Part shown: in pieces, positions 1 to 8,364 of the stretch
How the letters are laid out: each line of letters begins with the position of its first letter
Position numbering within the stretch: position 1 is the first letter of the stretch
Source of the DNA: DASXBJ01 sp036491755
Lineage (GTDB): Bacteria > Chloroflexota > Dormibacteria > Dormibacterales > Dormibacteraceae
DNA length: 64,000 nt
Assembly (NCBI GenBank): GCA_036491755.1
Contig: DASXBJ010000074.1
Coordinates: forward strand, 1 to 64,000
Direction of reading: 5' to 3'
Translations under genes and position numbers: made by a program
The notes under the pieces: generated by a model
Databases searched by the model: none
Seen by the model: the letters and a program-made list of their open reading frames with translations, nothing else
What the model was told of the DNA's origin: nothing

Positions 1-288
1 GACATCGGCACTGTGGTCTTTCCGGACGCCGACCACAAGTTCTTCCTGGTCGCGAGCCTCGACGCGAAGGTACGGCGCCGCGCGGCGCAGTTCGCGCGCC
101 GCGGCGAAGTGGTTGATGAGCCGGCGATGCGCAAAGAGGTCGAGGCGCGCGACCGAATCGACATGGAGCGCCCGGTCGCGCCCCTGCGACCTGCTGCTGA
201 CGCCGAGGTGATCGATACCGACCATCTGGACGTCGATCAGGTCGTCGCTCTGATCCTCGAGCGAGTGCGGAAGCGGTCACAGGGATGA
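1..288 (+). CDS. cmk: Cytidylate kinase, C-terminal part (5' end outside window)
   Basis: This frame is open from the first base and encodes the last 95 residues of a CMP/dCMP kinase, which phosphorylates CMP for nucleotide and phospholipid-precursor supply. The visible part begins DIGTVVFPDADHKFFL, the conserved segment after the GRD motif of the family. It continues through the arginine-rich lid (VRRRAAQFARRG) and the typical C-terminal helix. The N-terminal P-loop lies outside the window. Its stop overlaps the plsC start as ATGA, so the two genes are translationally coupled. A cmk-plsC pairing is common in Gram-positive relatives. Confidence 0.9.
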   Translation, partial: DIGTVVFPDADHKFFLVASLDAKVRRRAAQFARRGEVVDEPAMRKEVEARDRIDMERPVAPLRPAADAEVIDTDHLDVDQVVALILERVRKRSQG

Positions 289-971
289 CGTACGCCGCGC
301 TTCGCGGGCTCATGCGAGCGATGGTTTTCATATATCTGGGCCGGCTGTTCCACGTCACCGGCCGCGAGAACGTGCCGGTGGCCGGGCCGGTGATCGTATG
401 CCCGAATCATTCGGGCACGCTCGATCCTCCGCTGGTGCCTGCGCTGGTACCCCGCGGCGACACCTGGAGCATGGCCAAGTCGGAGTACTTCGACCGAGCC
501 GTCACCCGAGCGCTGTTTGGCAGCTACCACGCCTTTCCGGTCATCCGTCACAGCGCCGACCGCTCCGCGCTGCGGCAGTCGTTCCAACTCCTGAAAGAGG
601 GGCACGTCCTGGTCATGTACCCGGAAGGCACCCGGGTCGACAGCGGCGTTCTCGCCGCGCCCGAACCCGGCGCGGGATTCATCGCGCAGAGAGCCGCGTG
701 CCCGGTCGTCCCCGTGGCCCTGACCGGCACCCGCGAGTGCCTGCCCAAGGGCGCGCACTGGCCCCGTCGGGTGCCGGTCACCGTCACCTTCGGGAAGCCT
801 TTCATAGTCCTGCAGCGGCGCCCGAGCGGGGGCGCCCGGATCTCACACGAGGAAGCTTCCGACGCGATCATGCTTGCGATCGCGGAAATCCTGCCCCCGG
901 ATCGCCGGGGAGCTTTCAGCGACCTGGAGGCTCAGCGAGCCCGGCTCGCGGGCGTCACGCGGCCTGCCTAG
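285..971 (+). CDS. plsC: 1-acyl-sn-glycerol-3-phosphate acyltransferase family protein
   Basis: A 228-residue PlsC/LPLAT-type acyltransferase, expected to acylate lysophosphatidic acid at the membrane to give phosphatidic acid. The catalytic NHxxxxD motif is present (N41, H42, D47), and the phosphate-binding EGTR motif is at residues 114-117 after a hydrophobic strand (VLVMYP). The length is normal for short bacterial PlsC. The ATG start overlaps the cmk stop by 4 nt. Exact acyl donor and acceptor preference cannot be read from sequence. It belongs functionally with the lipid genes further downstream (dgk, pgsA), although it is not in their operon. Confidence 0.88.
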   Translation: MTYAALRGLMRAMVFIYLGRLFHVTGRENVPVAGPVIVCPNHSGTLDPPLVPALVPRGDTWSMAKSEYFDRAVTRALFGSYHAFPVIRHSADRSALRQSFQLLKEGHVLVMYPEGTRVDSGVLAAPEPGAGFIAQRAACPVVPVALTGTRECLPKGAHWPRRVPVTVTFGKPFIVLQRRPSGGARISHEEASDAIMLAIAEILPPDRRGAFSDLEAQRARLAGVTRPA

Positions 972-1012
972 AGGACCCAGCGCCGGCCCAGGGTGGGCGG
1001 GGTTCTAGTTCT

Positions 1013-2323
1013 TTACCCGATTGCCGGGCGCGCCCAGTCGTCTTCGGTGAGGCTGCCCAGCGCGGGGTTGAAGCAGGCGTCGAACGCCTCCTTCAACGTC
1101 TGGGGTGTCAGGCGCGGCGGCTCCTGGCGATAGTTGGCGAGGTCGACCAGCCGTGCGATGAGCGCGCGCGGGTGCGAGCCACGCAAGGGCTTTTTGCCGT
1201 AGAGGTTGTTCAGCAGGTAGCCGATCGCCTTCTCGTCGAACTGCACGCCCTGGCGGTCGCACTCGTACCTCAGGATGCGGCCGAACGCCTCGGGCGAAGG
1301 GTTCCCGACGCCAATCTTGTACGCCATGCGGCGCAGGAAGGCCTCGTCGACCAATTCGGTGGGCGAGAGGTTGGTCGAGAACACGACCTGGCACAGGAAC
1401 GGCAGCTCGATCTTCCTGCCCGAGGCGGAGAGGTCAAGGTAGTCGACCTTCTTCTCCATGGGGACGATGAACCGGTTGAGCAGCCTCATCGGCGGCACCT
1501 CCTGCCGGCCGAAGTCGTCGATGACGAAGACGCCGGCGTTGGCCTTCCACTGCAGCGGCGCCTCGTAGTACCGGTTGGACGGGTCGTAAGTGAGGTCGAG
1601 CTGCTGCAGCTTGAGCTCGCCGCCCGCGACCACGACGGGCCGCTCAACCTTGACCAGCCGCCGGTCGATCGGCTGCTCGCCTTCCGCGATCTTGTGGTAC
1701 ACGGGGTCGATCACGCGGATGATCTCGTCACCTACCGCAACGGCGTGAGGGATCTCGATCGGCGCGCCCATCAGGAGCGCCATGCGCTCGGTGATCGTGC
1801 TCTTGCCGTTGCCGGGCGCCCCGAAGATGAAGAGCGACGCACGCGAGACCATGGCGCCGCCGATCTGGTCGATGACGTGCTGTTCGAGCTCCAGCGTGCC
1901 CAGCGCTTTCTTCAGCAGGGCGTCGTTGACGTTCGCCTTGCCGGTCACCTGGGAGCGGACCAGCGCGAGGTAGTCCTCGAAGTTGATGGGGCATGGACCC
2001 AGATAGCGGGTCTGGACTGAGGACATCTCCGCCGAGCGCTGCCTGCCTGCGCCGGAGATCGCGTAGTTCATCTTGACCGGGTACGGCCTGCCCTCGAGCC
2101 CAGGGTCGCTGGACACCCCTCGGGTGTCCATCAGCTGGTTCTTCTCGTATTCCTCGATCAGGGGCTCGAAGGTTTCGAAGGGAAGGCCCAGCCGCTGCTC
2201 GAGGCCGGCCCCGGTGAGCTGATCCGCGAAGGCAAGCGTGCGGAGCAGCAGGCTGGCAACCAGGTCGCGCCGGACGTGGAGATCCTCCAGCCGCTTGGGT
2301 GCCTCGATCGCCCCGGTTACCAT
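1013..2323 (-). CDS. AAA+ ATPase of unassigned family
   Basis: A 436-residue protein with one AAA+ module. Counting from the ATG at 2323, Walker A GAPGNGKS is at about residues 168-175 and Walker B VFVIDDF at about 265-271. A sensor-1-like strand ends in FSTN, and an arginine-rich stretch (EAFLRRMAYKI) follows. The first 150 residues form a non-AAA N-terminal domain (helical, FEPLIEEYEKNQL) that I do not recognise. No signal peptide or membrane segment is seen. A TTG at 2332 is also in frame, but it abuts a -10-like TAATAT, so the ATG is preferred. The gene is convergent with plsC and divergent from dinG. A MoxR-like chaperone or assembly ATPase is possible, but no partner gene is nearby. Confidence 0.7.
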   Translation of the reverse strand: MVTGAIEAPKRLEDLHVRRDLVASLLLRTLAFADQLTGAGLEQRLGLPFETFEPLIEEYEKNQLMDTRGVSSDPGLEGRPYPVKMNYAISGAGRQRSAEMSSVQTRYLGPCPINFEDYLALVRSQVTGKANVNDALLKKALGTLELEQHVIDQIGGAMVSRASLFIFGAPGNGKSTITERMALLMGAPIEIPHAVAVGDEIIRVIDPVYHKIAEGEQPIDRRLVKVERPVVVAGGELKLQQLDLTYDPSNRYYEAPLQWKANAGVFVIDDFGRQEVPPMRLLNRFIVPMEKKVDYLDLSASGRKIELPFLCQVVFSTNLSPTELVDEAFLRRMAYKIGVGNPSPEAFGRILRYECDRQGVQFDEKAIGYLLNNLYGKKPLRGSHPRALIARLVDLANYRQEPPRLTPQTLKEAFDACFNPALGSLTEDDWARPAIG

Positions 2324-2332
2324 CGGGCGCAA

Positions 2333-2338
2333 ATATTA
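2333..2338 (-). promoter_or_regulatory. -10 element of the AAA+ ATPase gene
   Basis: On the reverse strand TAATAT lies 9 nt before the ATG at 2323. There is no Shine-Dalgarno sequence between them, which fits a leaderless or nearly leaderless transcript. No convincing -35 is seen. Confidence 0.5.
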
Positions 2339-2433
2339 CAGCCGAGGATCTGGTTGCCATCCTCAATATCCGCACGGTCCACCGCAGCGGCGCGGCTGGG
2401 CCGCCGTTCCGGCCGGCGCAATCCCCGCCTACG

Positions 2434-2439
2434 TAGAAT
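2434..2439 (+). promoter_or_regulatory. -10 element of dinG
   Basis: TAGAAT lies 10 nt before the GTG start of dinG, with no ribosome-binding site in between. This is consistent with a leaderless or very short-leader mRNA. The spacing matches that seen before several other genes in the window. Confidence 0.5.
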
Positions 2440-2449
2440 CGCGTAAACG

Positions 2450-5230
2450 GTGCCGGAATACGCTGCTCTTGATCTCGAGACCACGGGTCTTGACCCGACC
2501 CGGGATCGAGTCATCGAGATCGGCGCGGTCGCCTTTACGGCCGATGGCGTGACCTCCACGCTCGAACAGCTCGTCGATCCTCGCCGCTCGGTCCCGGAGG
2601 TCGTCCTCCGCCTGACGGGGATCAAGCAGGAGGAGCTGCGCGGCGCAGCCGACGCGGACCAGGCGATGCGCGATCTGGCCGCCTTTCTCCAGGGCCGGCA
2701 GCCCGTCGGCCATGGCGCTCGGCTCGACGTCGACTTCCTCGTCGCCGCCGGGTTGTGGGACCAGTCGCAGGAGATCCTCGACACCCTGGACGTCGCCCGC
2801 ATACTCCTCCCCGCCGCGACGAGCCACAGCCTCCCGCTGCTCGCGATCGAGCTCGGGTTCAATCAGCCCCGGCCGCATCGCGCTCTTGACGACGCGGACG
2901 CAACGCGCCAGCTTCTCCTCCGGCTTCGAGAGGAGGCTGTCGCCATGGACGACGGGCTCAAAGAATCGATGCTTGCCCTCGTCGCGCCGTACCCGTGGGC
3001 GATCGCGCGGTTTTTCGCCGATGCCCTCACCGCGCCGAACCCATCGGCACACTCCGCTGCCGTCGAACGGTTCGAGTCACCTTCGATCCGCAAGACCATC
3101 GGGGCGCCTCCCGAAGATCCAATGGCCGTCGCGTCGCTCCTGGGCCCCGGCGGGCCGCTGGCCGGAGCGCTGCCGGGCTACGAGCATCGCGAGGCTCAGA
3201 TGCAGATGCTCCTGGCCGTGGCCCAGATCCAGGCTCGCGGCGGCTCGCTGGTCGTCGAAGCCGGCACCGGCACCGGCAAGAGCCTCGCCTACCTGGTGCC
3301 GTCGATCGCTCGCGCGGTGCGCCATCACGAGCGGGTGATCGTCTCCACCAACACGCACACGTTGCAGGAGCAGCTCATGAGCAAGGACCTGCCCGCGCTG
3401 CGCGAGTGGCTGCCCTGGAGCTTCAAGGCATGTCTGCTGAAAGGCCGCTCCAACTACGTCTCGCTGCGTAGGTGGCGGCGCTACCTGGCCGAGCCTTGCG
3501 TGGACGCCGACGACTTGAAGTTCAAGCTCAAAGTCCTCCTGTGGCTCCATTCCACGGAGAGCGGCGATCGCTCGGAGCTCCGATTGCACGGGCGTGAAGA
3601 GGTCCTGTGGACGCAGATCGCGAGCGACCCGCTGGATTGCGTGGGAATCCACTGCACGAAAGAGGATTGCTACGTCCACCGCGCACGCGCGGAGGCTGAG
3701 GCGGCCGACCTGGTCGTCATCAACCACGCTCTCCTCCTCGCCGACGCGGAGGTCGGTGGTGGCCTTCTGCCGGAGTTCGACCACCTGGTGGTCGACGAGG
3801 CGCATCACCTCGAGGAGGCGGCTACGCGCGGGCTCCGCCAGGAGATCGACGGCCCCGGCCTCGCAGCGCTGCTCGAACGCCTGGCCGGCCAGGAGCACGG
3901 TGGTCGCGAAGGGCTGCTTCAGGACCTGCGGCGCCAGCCAAGCCTGGGCGCCTCCGACAGTGCGTTCGAAGACGCCGTCCCGCAGGCCCTGGCCGCGGCA
4001 GACCGCGTGCGCGAGCTGTTTGCCATGGCTGAGCCTTGGGTTGCCCAGCGCATCGGCGAGTCCGACCGCCGCGACGACTCTGTGCGCATCACCGAAGCGA
4101 TTCGCGACGAGGAGGGCTGGGAGGCGATCCGGATCGGCGGCGAAAACGCATCGACATCGCTCGCTGCGCTCGATTCGACGCTGCGCCGCGCCGTGGCCGG
4201 CGTGCGGGACTGGCTCGGCGGCGCCGAACCCGATCAGGGCGTGCGAGAGCTCGAGATCATCCGCGGCCGGCTGGAGGGCGCCGCCGACCTGCTGGCCGAG
4301 GCGTTGCTGACGCCCGATCTCAACCGCGTCTACTGGTTCACGTTGCTGACGCGGACGGAGAACCTGCTCCTACGTGCCGCGCCGATCAACGTGGGTCGAC
4401 TCCTGCGCGATCGTGTCTACGCCGAGCGCCGGTCATCCGTGTTCACGTCGGCCACGCTCGCTGTCGCCGGCAGCTTCGACTACTTCCGCTCCCGCGTCGG
4501 ACTCGGCGCCGAGACCGAGGAGCTCGTACTGCCCTCGCCGTTCGATTTCCTGCACCAGGCACTCGTCTGCCTGCCCACGGACTTTCCGCTCCCCGAAGAC
4601 GATGCTTTCGATCGCGAGGTGGCCGAGGTCGTCGCCGCCGTTGCGCGCCGGGTGGGAGGGCGCACGCTGGTGCTCTTCACGTCGCATCGCCAGCTGCGCG
4701 ACGTCCACGCCGCGCTGAAGCAGCGCGTCGACCTCGATGAGGTTCTGATCCTCGGCCAGGGCATCGACGGACAGCGCCGCCAGCTTCTGAAGACCTTCGA
4801 GGATGCGGAGCGGCCGCTCCTGCTCGGCACTTCGACATTCTGGGAGGGCATCGACGTGCCCGGCGAGAAGCTCAGCTGCGTGATCATGGTCAGGCTCCCG
4901 TTCCCGGTGCCGACGGACCCCGTCTATGCAGCGAGGGCGGAACAGGTGCGCGACCCGTTCGCCCAGCTCGCCCTGCCGCAGGCGGCCCTGCGCCTCAAAC
5001 AGGGTTTTGGGCGGCTCATCCGGCGCTCCACCGACCGCGGCGCCGTCGTGATCCTCGACAACCGCATCCTGGGTCGGGACTACGGAAAGGCGTTCCTCGA
5101 CGTCCTGCCTCCCGCTTCGCGATTTGTCGGGCCGGCAGCCGAGATCGCCGGCGAGGTCGGAACCTGGCTCGACTCCCCAGCTCCCGCCGAGGTCGAGCCG
5201 CCTCGTGGCTCGGCTGGGGACGAGGCGTGA
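2450..5230 (+). CDS. dinG: DnaQ-family exonuclease / DinG-family helicase fusion
   Basis: A 926-residue two-domain protein. Residues 1-165 are a DEDDh 3'-5' exonuclease (D8 and E10 in ALDLETTGL; HRALDDA near 143-149). The rest is an XPD/DinG superfamily 2 helicase with Walker A AGTGTGKS at 271-278, a VDEAH box, and a C-terminal motif VI region (QGFGRLIRR). This is the Firmicutes-type DinG architecture. Of the Fe-S cysteine positions, three are present (DCVGIHCTKEDC). The position after SNY, where the first ligand is expected, carries Ser, so an intact 4Fe-4S cluster is doubtful. GTG start; the stop overlaps rsmI as GTGA. Likely role: resolving DNA structures during repair or replication. Confidence 0.9.
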   Translation: MPEYAALDLETTGLDPTRDRVIEIGAVAFTADGVTSTLEQLVDPRRSVPEVVLRLTGIKQEELRGAADADQAMRDLAAFLQGRQPVGHGARLDVDFLVAAGLWDQSQEILDTLDVARILLPAATSHSLPLLAIELGFNQPRPHRALDDADATRQLLLRLREEAVAMDDGLKESMLALVAPYPWAIARFFADALTAPNPSAHSAAVERFESPSIRKTIGAPPEDPMAVASLLGPGGPLAGALPGYEHREAQMQMLLAVAQIQARGGSLVVEAGTGTGKSLAYLVPSIARAVRHHERVIVSTNTHTLQEQLMSKDLPALREWLPWSFKACLLKGRSNYVSLRRWRRYLAEPCVDADDLKFKLKVLLWLHSTESGDRSELRLHGREEVLWTQIASDPLDCVGIHCTKEDCYVHRARAEAEAADLVVINHALLLADAEVGGGLLPEFDHLVVDEAHHLEEAATRGLRQEIDGPGLAALLERLAGQEHGGREGLLQDLRRQPSLGASDSAFEDAVPQALAAADRVRELFAMAEPWVAQRIGESDRRDDSVRITEAIRDEEGWEAIRIGGENASTSLAALDSTLRRAVAGVRDWLGGAEPDQGVRELEIIRGRLEGAADLLAEALLTPDLNRVYWFTLLTRTENLLLRAAPINVGRLLRDRVYAERRSSVFTSATLAVAGSFDYFRSRVGLGAETEELVLPSPFDFLHQALVCLPTDFPLPEDDAFDREVAEVVAAVARRVGGRTLVLFTSHRQLRDVHAALKQRVDLDEVLILGQGIDGQRRQLLKTFEDAERPLLLGTSTFWEGIDVPGEKLSCVIMVRLPFPVPTDPVYAARAEQVRDPFAQLALPQAALRLKQGFGRLIRRSTDRGAVVILDNRILGRDYGKAFLDVLPPASRFVGPAAEIAGEVGTWLDSPAPAEVEPPRGSAGDEA

Positions 5231-5889
5231 GCAAGCTCTACGTCGTCGCCACGCCGATTGGCAACCTGGAGGACCTCAGCGCTCGGGCCTTGCGTGTGCT
5301 GGGCGAGGTGAGCGCGATCGCCGCGGAGGACACGCGGGTCACTTCGCGGCTGATGGCGAGGCACGGGCTGCGCAAGCCATTCATCAGCTATCGCGCGCCT
5401 GTCGAGCGGCGCGGCCTGCCCCGTGTGATCGCGGCGCTCGACGGGGGAGATGTCGCCCTGGTCAGCGACGCGGGAACGCCGACGCTCTCGGACCCTGGAC
5501 AGGCGCTGGTGACCGCCGCCTGGGCGGCCGGCCATACCGTCATCCCGATTCCGGGGCCCAGCGCGGTCACGGCCGCGCTGTCCGTCGCAGGCTACGGCGG
5601 TCCTGGTTTCACGTTTCTCGGCTACCTCCCTCGCAAGCCCGGCGAGATGCGCCGGCTGCTCGCGACCCTGCGCGACGATGCACGACCCGCGGTCGCTTTT
5701 GAGTCGCCCTACCGCATCAACAAATCGCTTGCCCTCATCGCCGAGGCGCTGCCCGATCGGAGCATCACGGTGACCCGCGAGCTGACAAAGCTGCACGAGG
5801 AGGTGCTGCGCGGCACGGCAGCCGAAGCGCTGGCGGCGCTGGGTGATCGAGCGCGCGGCGAGTTTACGCTTGTGATCTCAGGTGCCTGA
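5227..5889 (+). CDS. rsmI: 16S rRNA (cytidine-1402-2'-O)-methyltransferase
   Basis: A 220-residue tetrapyrrole-methylase-fold protein. It shows the RsmI hallmarks VVATPIGNLEDLSARA at the N-terminus, AAEDTRVTSRLM, LVSDAGTPTLSDPG and PGPSAVTAALSVAG. The enzyme 2'-O-methylates C1402 in the P-site region of 16S rRNA and influences start-codon fidelity, which is relevant given the unusual starts in this window. It is shorter than the E. coli enzyme (286 aa) and lacks the C-terminal helical extension. GTG start overlapping the dinG stop by 4 nt; metG starts 8 nt before its end. Confidence 0.92.
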   Translation: MSKLYVVATPIGNLEDLSARALRVLGEVSAIAAEDTRVTSRLMARHGLRKPFISYRAPVERRGLPRVIAALDGGDVALVSDAGTPTLSDPGQALVTAAWAAGHTVIPIPGPSAVTAALSVAGYGGPGFTFLGYLPRKPGEMRRLLATLRDDARPAVAFESPYRINKSLALIAEALPDRSITVTRELTKLHEEVLRGTAAEALAALGDRARGEFTLVISGA

Positions 5890-7624
5890 ATCCAGAAGAA
5901 CTGTGCTCGTCGCGCCCGCCTGGCCTTACGCCAACGGTCCCCGCCACATCGGCCACGTGGCGGGCTTCGCGATACCGGCGGACGTGCTGGCGCGATTCGA
6001 GCGACTGCGCGGATCTCGCGTGCTGATGGCGAGTGGTACGGACGAGCACGGCACGCCGATCACCTACGAGGCGGACAAGCAGGGCGTGCCGCCACGGGAG
6101 TTCGCGGACCGCAACAACGCGCTGATCGTCGAGGACCTGCGCCGGCTGGGCATGACGTACGACATCTTCACGCGCACCACCACCGAGAACCACGCGCGCG
6201 TCACGCAGGACCTGTTCCGCACGCTGTACGAGAAGAACTACCTGGTCAAGAAGACGCAGATGGGCGCGTTCGATCCGGCGAGCGGGCGCACGCTGCCCGA
6301 TCGCTACATCGAGGGCAAGTGCCCGATCTGCGGCTTCCCCGAGGCGCGCGGCGACCAGTGCGACAACTGCGGCAACCAGCTCGACCCGATCGATCTCATC
6401 AACCCTCACCAGAGGGGGAGCGGCGCGCCCGTCGAGTTTCGGGACACCGAGCACTTCTTCTTCGACCTTCCGGCCCTGGGCGAGCAGCTGAGGGAGTGGA
6501 TCGAGCAGCACGACGAGTGGCGCCCCAACGTCCGCAAATATTCGCTCGAGTTCGTGCGCAATCTAAAGCCACGCGCCATCACCCGAGACCTTGACTGGGG
6601 CATCCCGGTGCCACTGCCCGGTTGGGAGGACAACCCCCACAAGAAGATCTACGTGTGGTTCGACGCCGTCATCGGTTACCTGTCGGCGTCAATCGAGTGG
6701 GCGATCCAGCGCGGCGAGCCTGACGCCTGGCAGGAGTGGTGGCAGAACCCCGATGCCTGGCATTACTACGTGATGGGAAAGGACAACATCACGTTCCACA
6801 CCGTGATGTGGCCGGCCATCCTGCTGGGTGTCGGCGGCCTCGACCTGCCGGACGAGATCGTCGCCAGCGAGCACCTGCACATGGAGGGCAGGAAACTCTC
6901 GACCAGTCGCGGCCATGTCATCTACGTGCGCGACGTGCTCGACCGCTACGAGGCCGACGCGCTGCGCTACTACCTCATGATCGCGGGCCCAGAGAACCAG
7001 GACACCGACTTCACATGGACCGAGTTCGTGCGGCGAAACAACGACGAGCTGGTCGCCACCTGGGGCAATCTCGTCCATCGCACTCTCGTCAACGCCCACC
7101 GCAACTTCGGCGAGGTGCCCCAGCCCCAGGAGCTCAACGAAATCGACCAGAAGCTGATCAAAGATGTCGAGGAGGCGCTGGCGACGGTCGCCCAGCACCT
7201 GGAGTCGGCGAGGTTCCAATCGGCGCTCAAGCATGCGCTGACGATGGCCGCCAGGGTGAACGTCTACCTCGGTACGGAGCAGCCGTGGCACACGATCAAG
7301 ACGGACCGCGAGCGAGCAGGCACCGTGCTCTACGTCGCGCTTCGCTGCGTCGACAACCTGAAGACGATGCTGACGCCATTTCTGCCGTTCTCGTCGCAGC
7401 GCCTTCACAACATGCTCGGCTACGACGACGTCATTGCGCCGCAACCTGAGGTACGCGAGTTCTCGGAGGGCGCCGACTCGCATCGGGTGCTCACCGGGGA
7501 CTACCCGGCGCAGGACATGTGGAGGCCGTCACGCCTCGCTCCGGGAACGACTCTGATGCCGCCACAGGCGCTCTTCAAGCGCCTCGACGATGTGGTCGAG
7601 GCGGAGGCCCCGGGATCTTCGTAG
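5882..7624 (+). CDS. metG: Methionyl-tRNA synthetase
   Basis: A 580-residue class I aminoacyl-tRNA synthetase that charges initiator and elongator tRNA-Met. HIGH is at residues 22-25 (RHIGHVAG). The zinc-binding knuckle CPICG...CDNCG is of the MetG1 type. The KMSKS loop is the variant KLSTS (GRKLSTSRGH), a known family variation. It has the anticodon-binding helical domain but no C-terminal EMAP/tRNA-binding domain. GTG start inside the end of rsmI, so the genes are coupled. The next gene, tatD, begins within its last codons. Confidence 0.94.
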   Translation: MPESRRTVLVAPAWPYANGPRHIGHVAGFAIPADVLARFERLRGSRVLMASGTDEHGTPITYEADKQGVPPREFADRNNALIVEDLRRLGMTYDIFTRTTTENHARVTQDLFRTLYEKNYLVKKTQMGAFDPASGRTLPDRYIEGKCPICGFPEARGDQCDNCGNQLDPIDLINPHQRGSGAPVEFRDTEHFFFDLPALGEQLREWIEQHDEWRPNVRKYSLEFVRNLKPRAITRDLDWGIPVPLPGWEDNPHKKIYVWFDAVIGYLSASIEWAIQRGEPDAWQEWWQNPDAWHYYVMGKDNITFHTVMWPAILLGVGGLDLPDEIVASEHLHMEGRKLSTSRGHVIYVRDVLDRYEADALRYYLMIAGPENQDTDFTWTEFVRRNNDELVATWGNLVHRTLVNAHRNFGEVPQPQELNEIDQKLIKDVEEALATVAQHLESARFQSALKHALTMAARVNVYLGTEQPWHTIKTDRERAGTVLYVALRCVDNLKTMLTPFLPFSSQRLHNMLGYDDVIAPQPEVREFSEGADSHRVLTGDYPAQDMWRPSRLAPGTTLMPPQALFKRLDDVVEAEAPGSS

Positions 7625-8364
7625 ACACCCACCTCCATCTCGAGGAGCTGGGTGACCCCGCCCTGACCGTCGACGAGGCCGTGAGGGCGGGCGTGACGCG
7701 GATGATTGCCGTCGGGGTCGATCTCGGGCGAAGCCGGCGCTCCGTCCAGCTGGCTCGGGACCACGATCCGGTGTGGGCCGCCATCGGCCACTATCCCCTG
7801 GAGGAGTCCGAGCTCGACCTGGTTGCGCTTCGCGAGCTCGCTGCGGACCCGCGTGTCGTGGCCGTGGGCGAGATAGGCCTCGACTACGAGCATCCGGGCG
7901 GGGTTGCTCGCGAAGTTCAGGTCGATCGCCTGGACGGCCTGCTCGCGCTGGCGACGGAGCTTGACCTGCCCGTCTCGGTTCACAACCGAGGAGCGGACGC
8001 CGATGTCCTGGCGGCCATCCACAGGCATCCCGGCCTGCGTGGCGTCATGCATTACTTCGCCCTCGAGTGGGAGCAGGCGCAGCGGTTCCTCGAGCTCGGG
8101 TTCTACCTGTCGTTCGCCGGCCTGGTCACCCGCCCGAGTCGAGCGGCCCTGCGCGAGGTGGTCAGGCAATGCCCGTCCGACCGGCTTTTGCTCGAGACGG
8201 ATTCGCCTTATGGCAACGCACACAAGCGGATGGGCGTCCCCAATCGCCCGGCTTACATGCTCGACACGGCAGAGCTGGTGGCCGAGCTGCGGTCGATCTC
8301 GCTGGAACAGCTTGGGCGGCAGGAGACCGCGAACGCGCTGGCGTTGTTTCGCCGCATGAATTGA
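7615..8364 (+). CDS. tatD: TatD-family metal-dependent hydrolase (DNase), probable ATC start
   Basis: About 249 residues of a TIM-barrel metallohydrolase. Metal ligands are visible as DTHLHLE, the GEIGLDY glutamate, SVHNRG, MHYF and ETDSPYG. The family normally begins M(F/L)(V/I)DTHxHL. Here that position is ATC TTC GTA GAC ACC CAC, with ATC at 7615. A perfect GGAGG (7603-7607) lies 7 nt upstream. The only canonical in-frame start is an ATG at 7519 inside metG, which would add 32 non-conserved residues and a 106-nt overlap. I therefore prefer ATC. Members act as 3'-5' exonucleases or deacylases; the exact substrate is unknown. The stop overlaps rsmA as TTGA. Confidence 0.85.
   Translation: MFVDTHLHLEELGDPALTVDEAVRAGVTRMIAVGVDLGRSRRSVQLARDHDPVWAAIGHYPLEESELDLVALRELAADPRVVAVGEIGLDYEHPGGVAREVQVDRLDGLLALATELDLPVSVHNRGADADVLAAIHRHPGLRGVMHYFALEWEQAQRFLELGFYLSFAGLVTRPSRAALREVVRQCPSDRLLLETDSPYGNAHKRMGVPNRPAYMLDTAELVAELRSISLEQLGRQETANALALFRRMN

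Noticed and set aside
398..2020. Open forward frame of 540 codons across plsC and antisense to the AAA+ ATPase
   Set aside because: It overlaps two genes with recognised motifs and its translation is Arg/Pro/Ala-rich and without family features.
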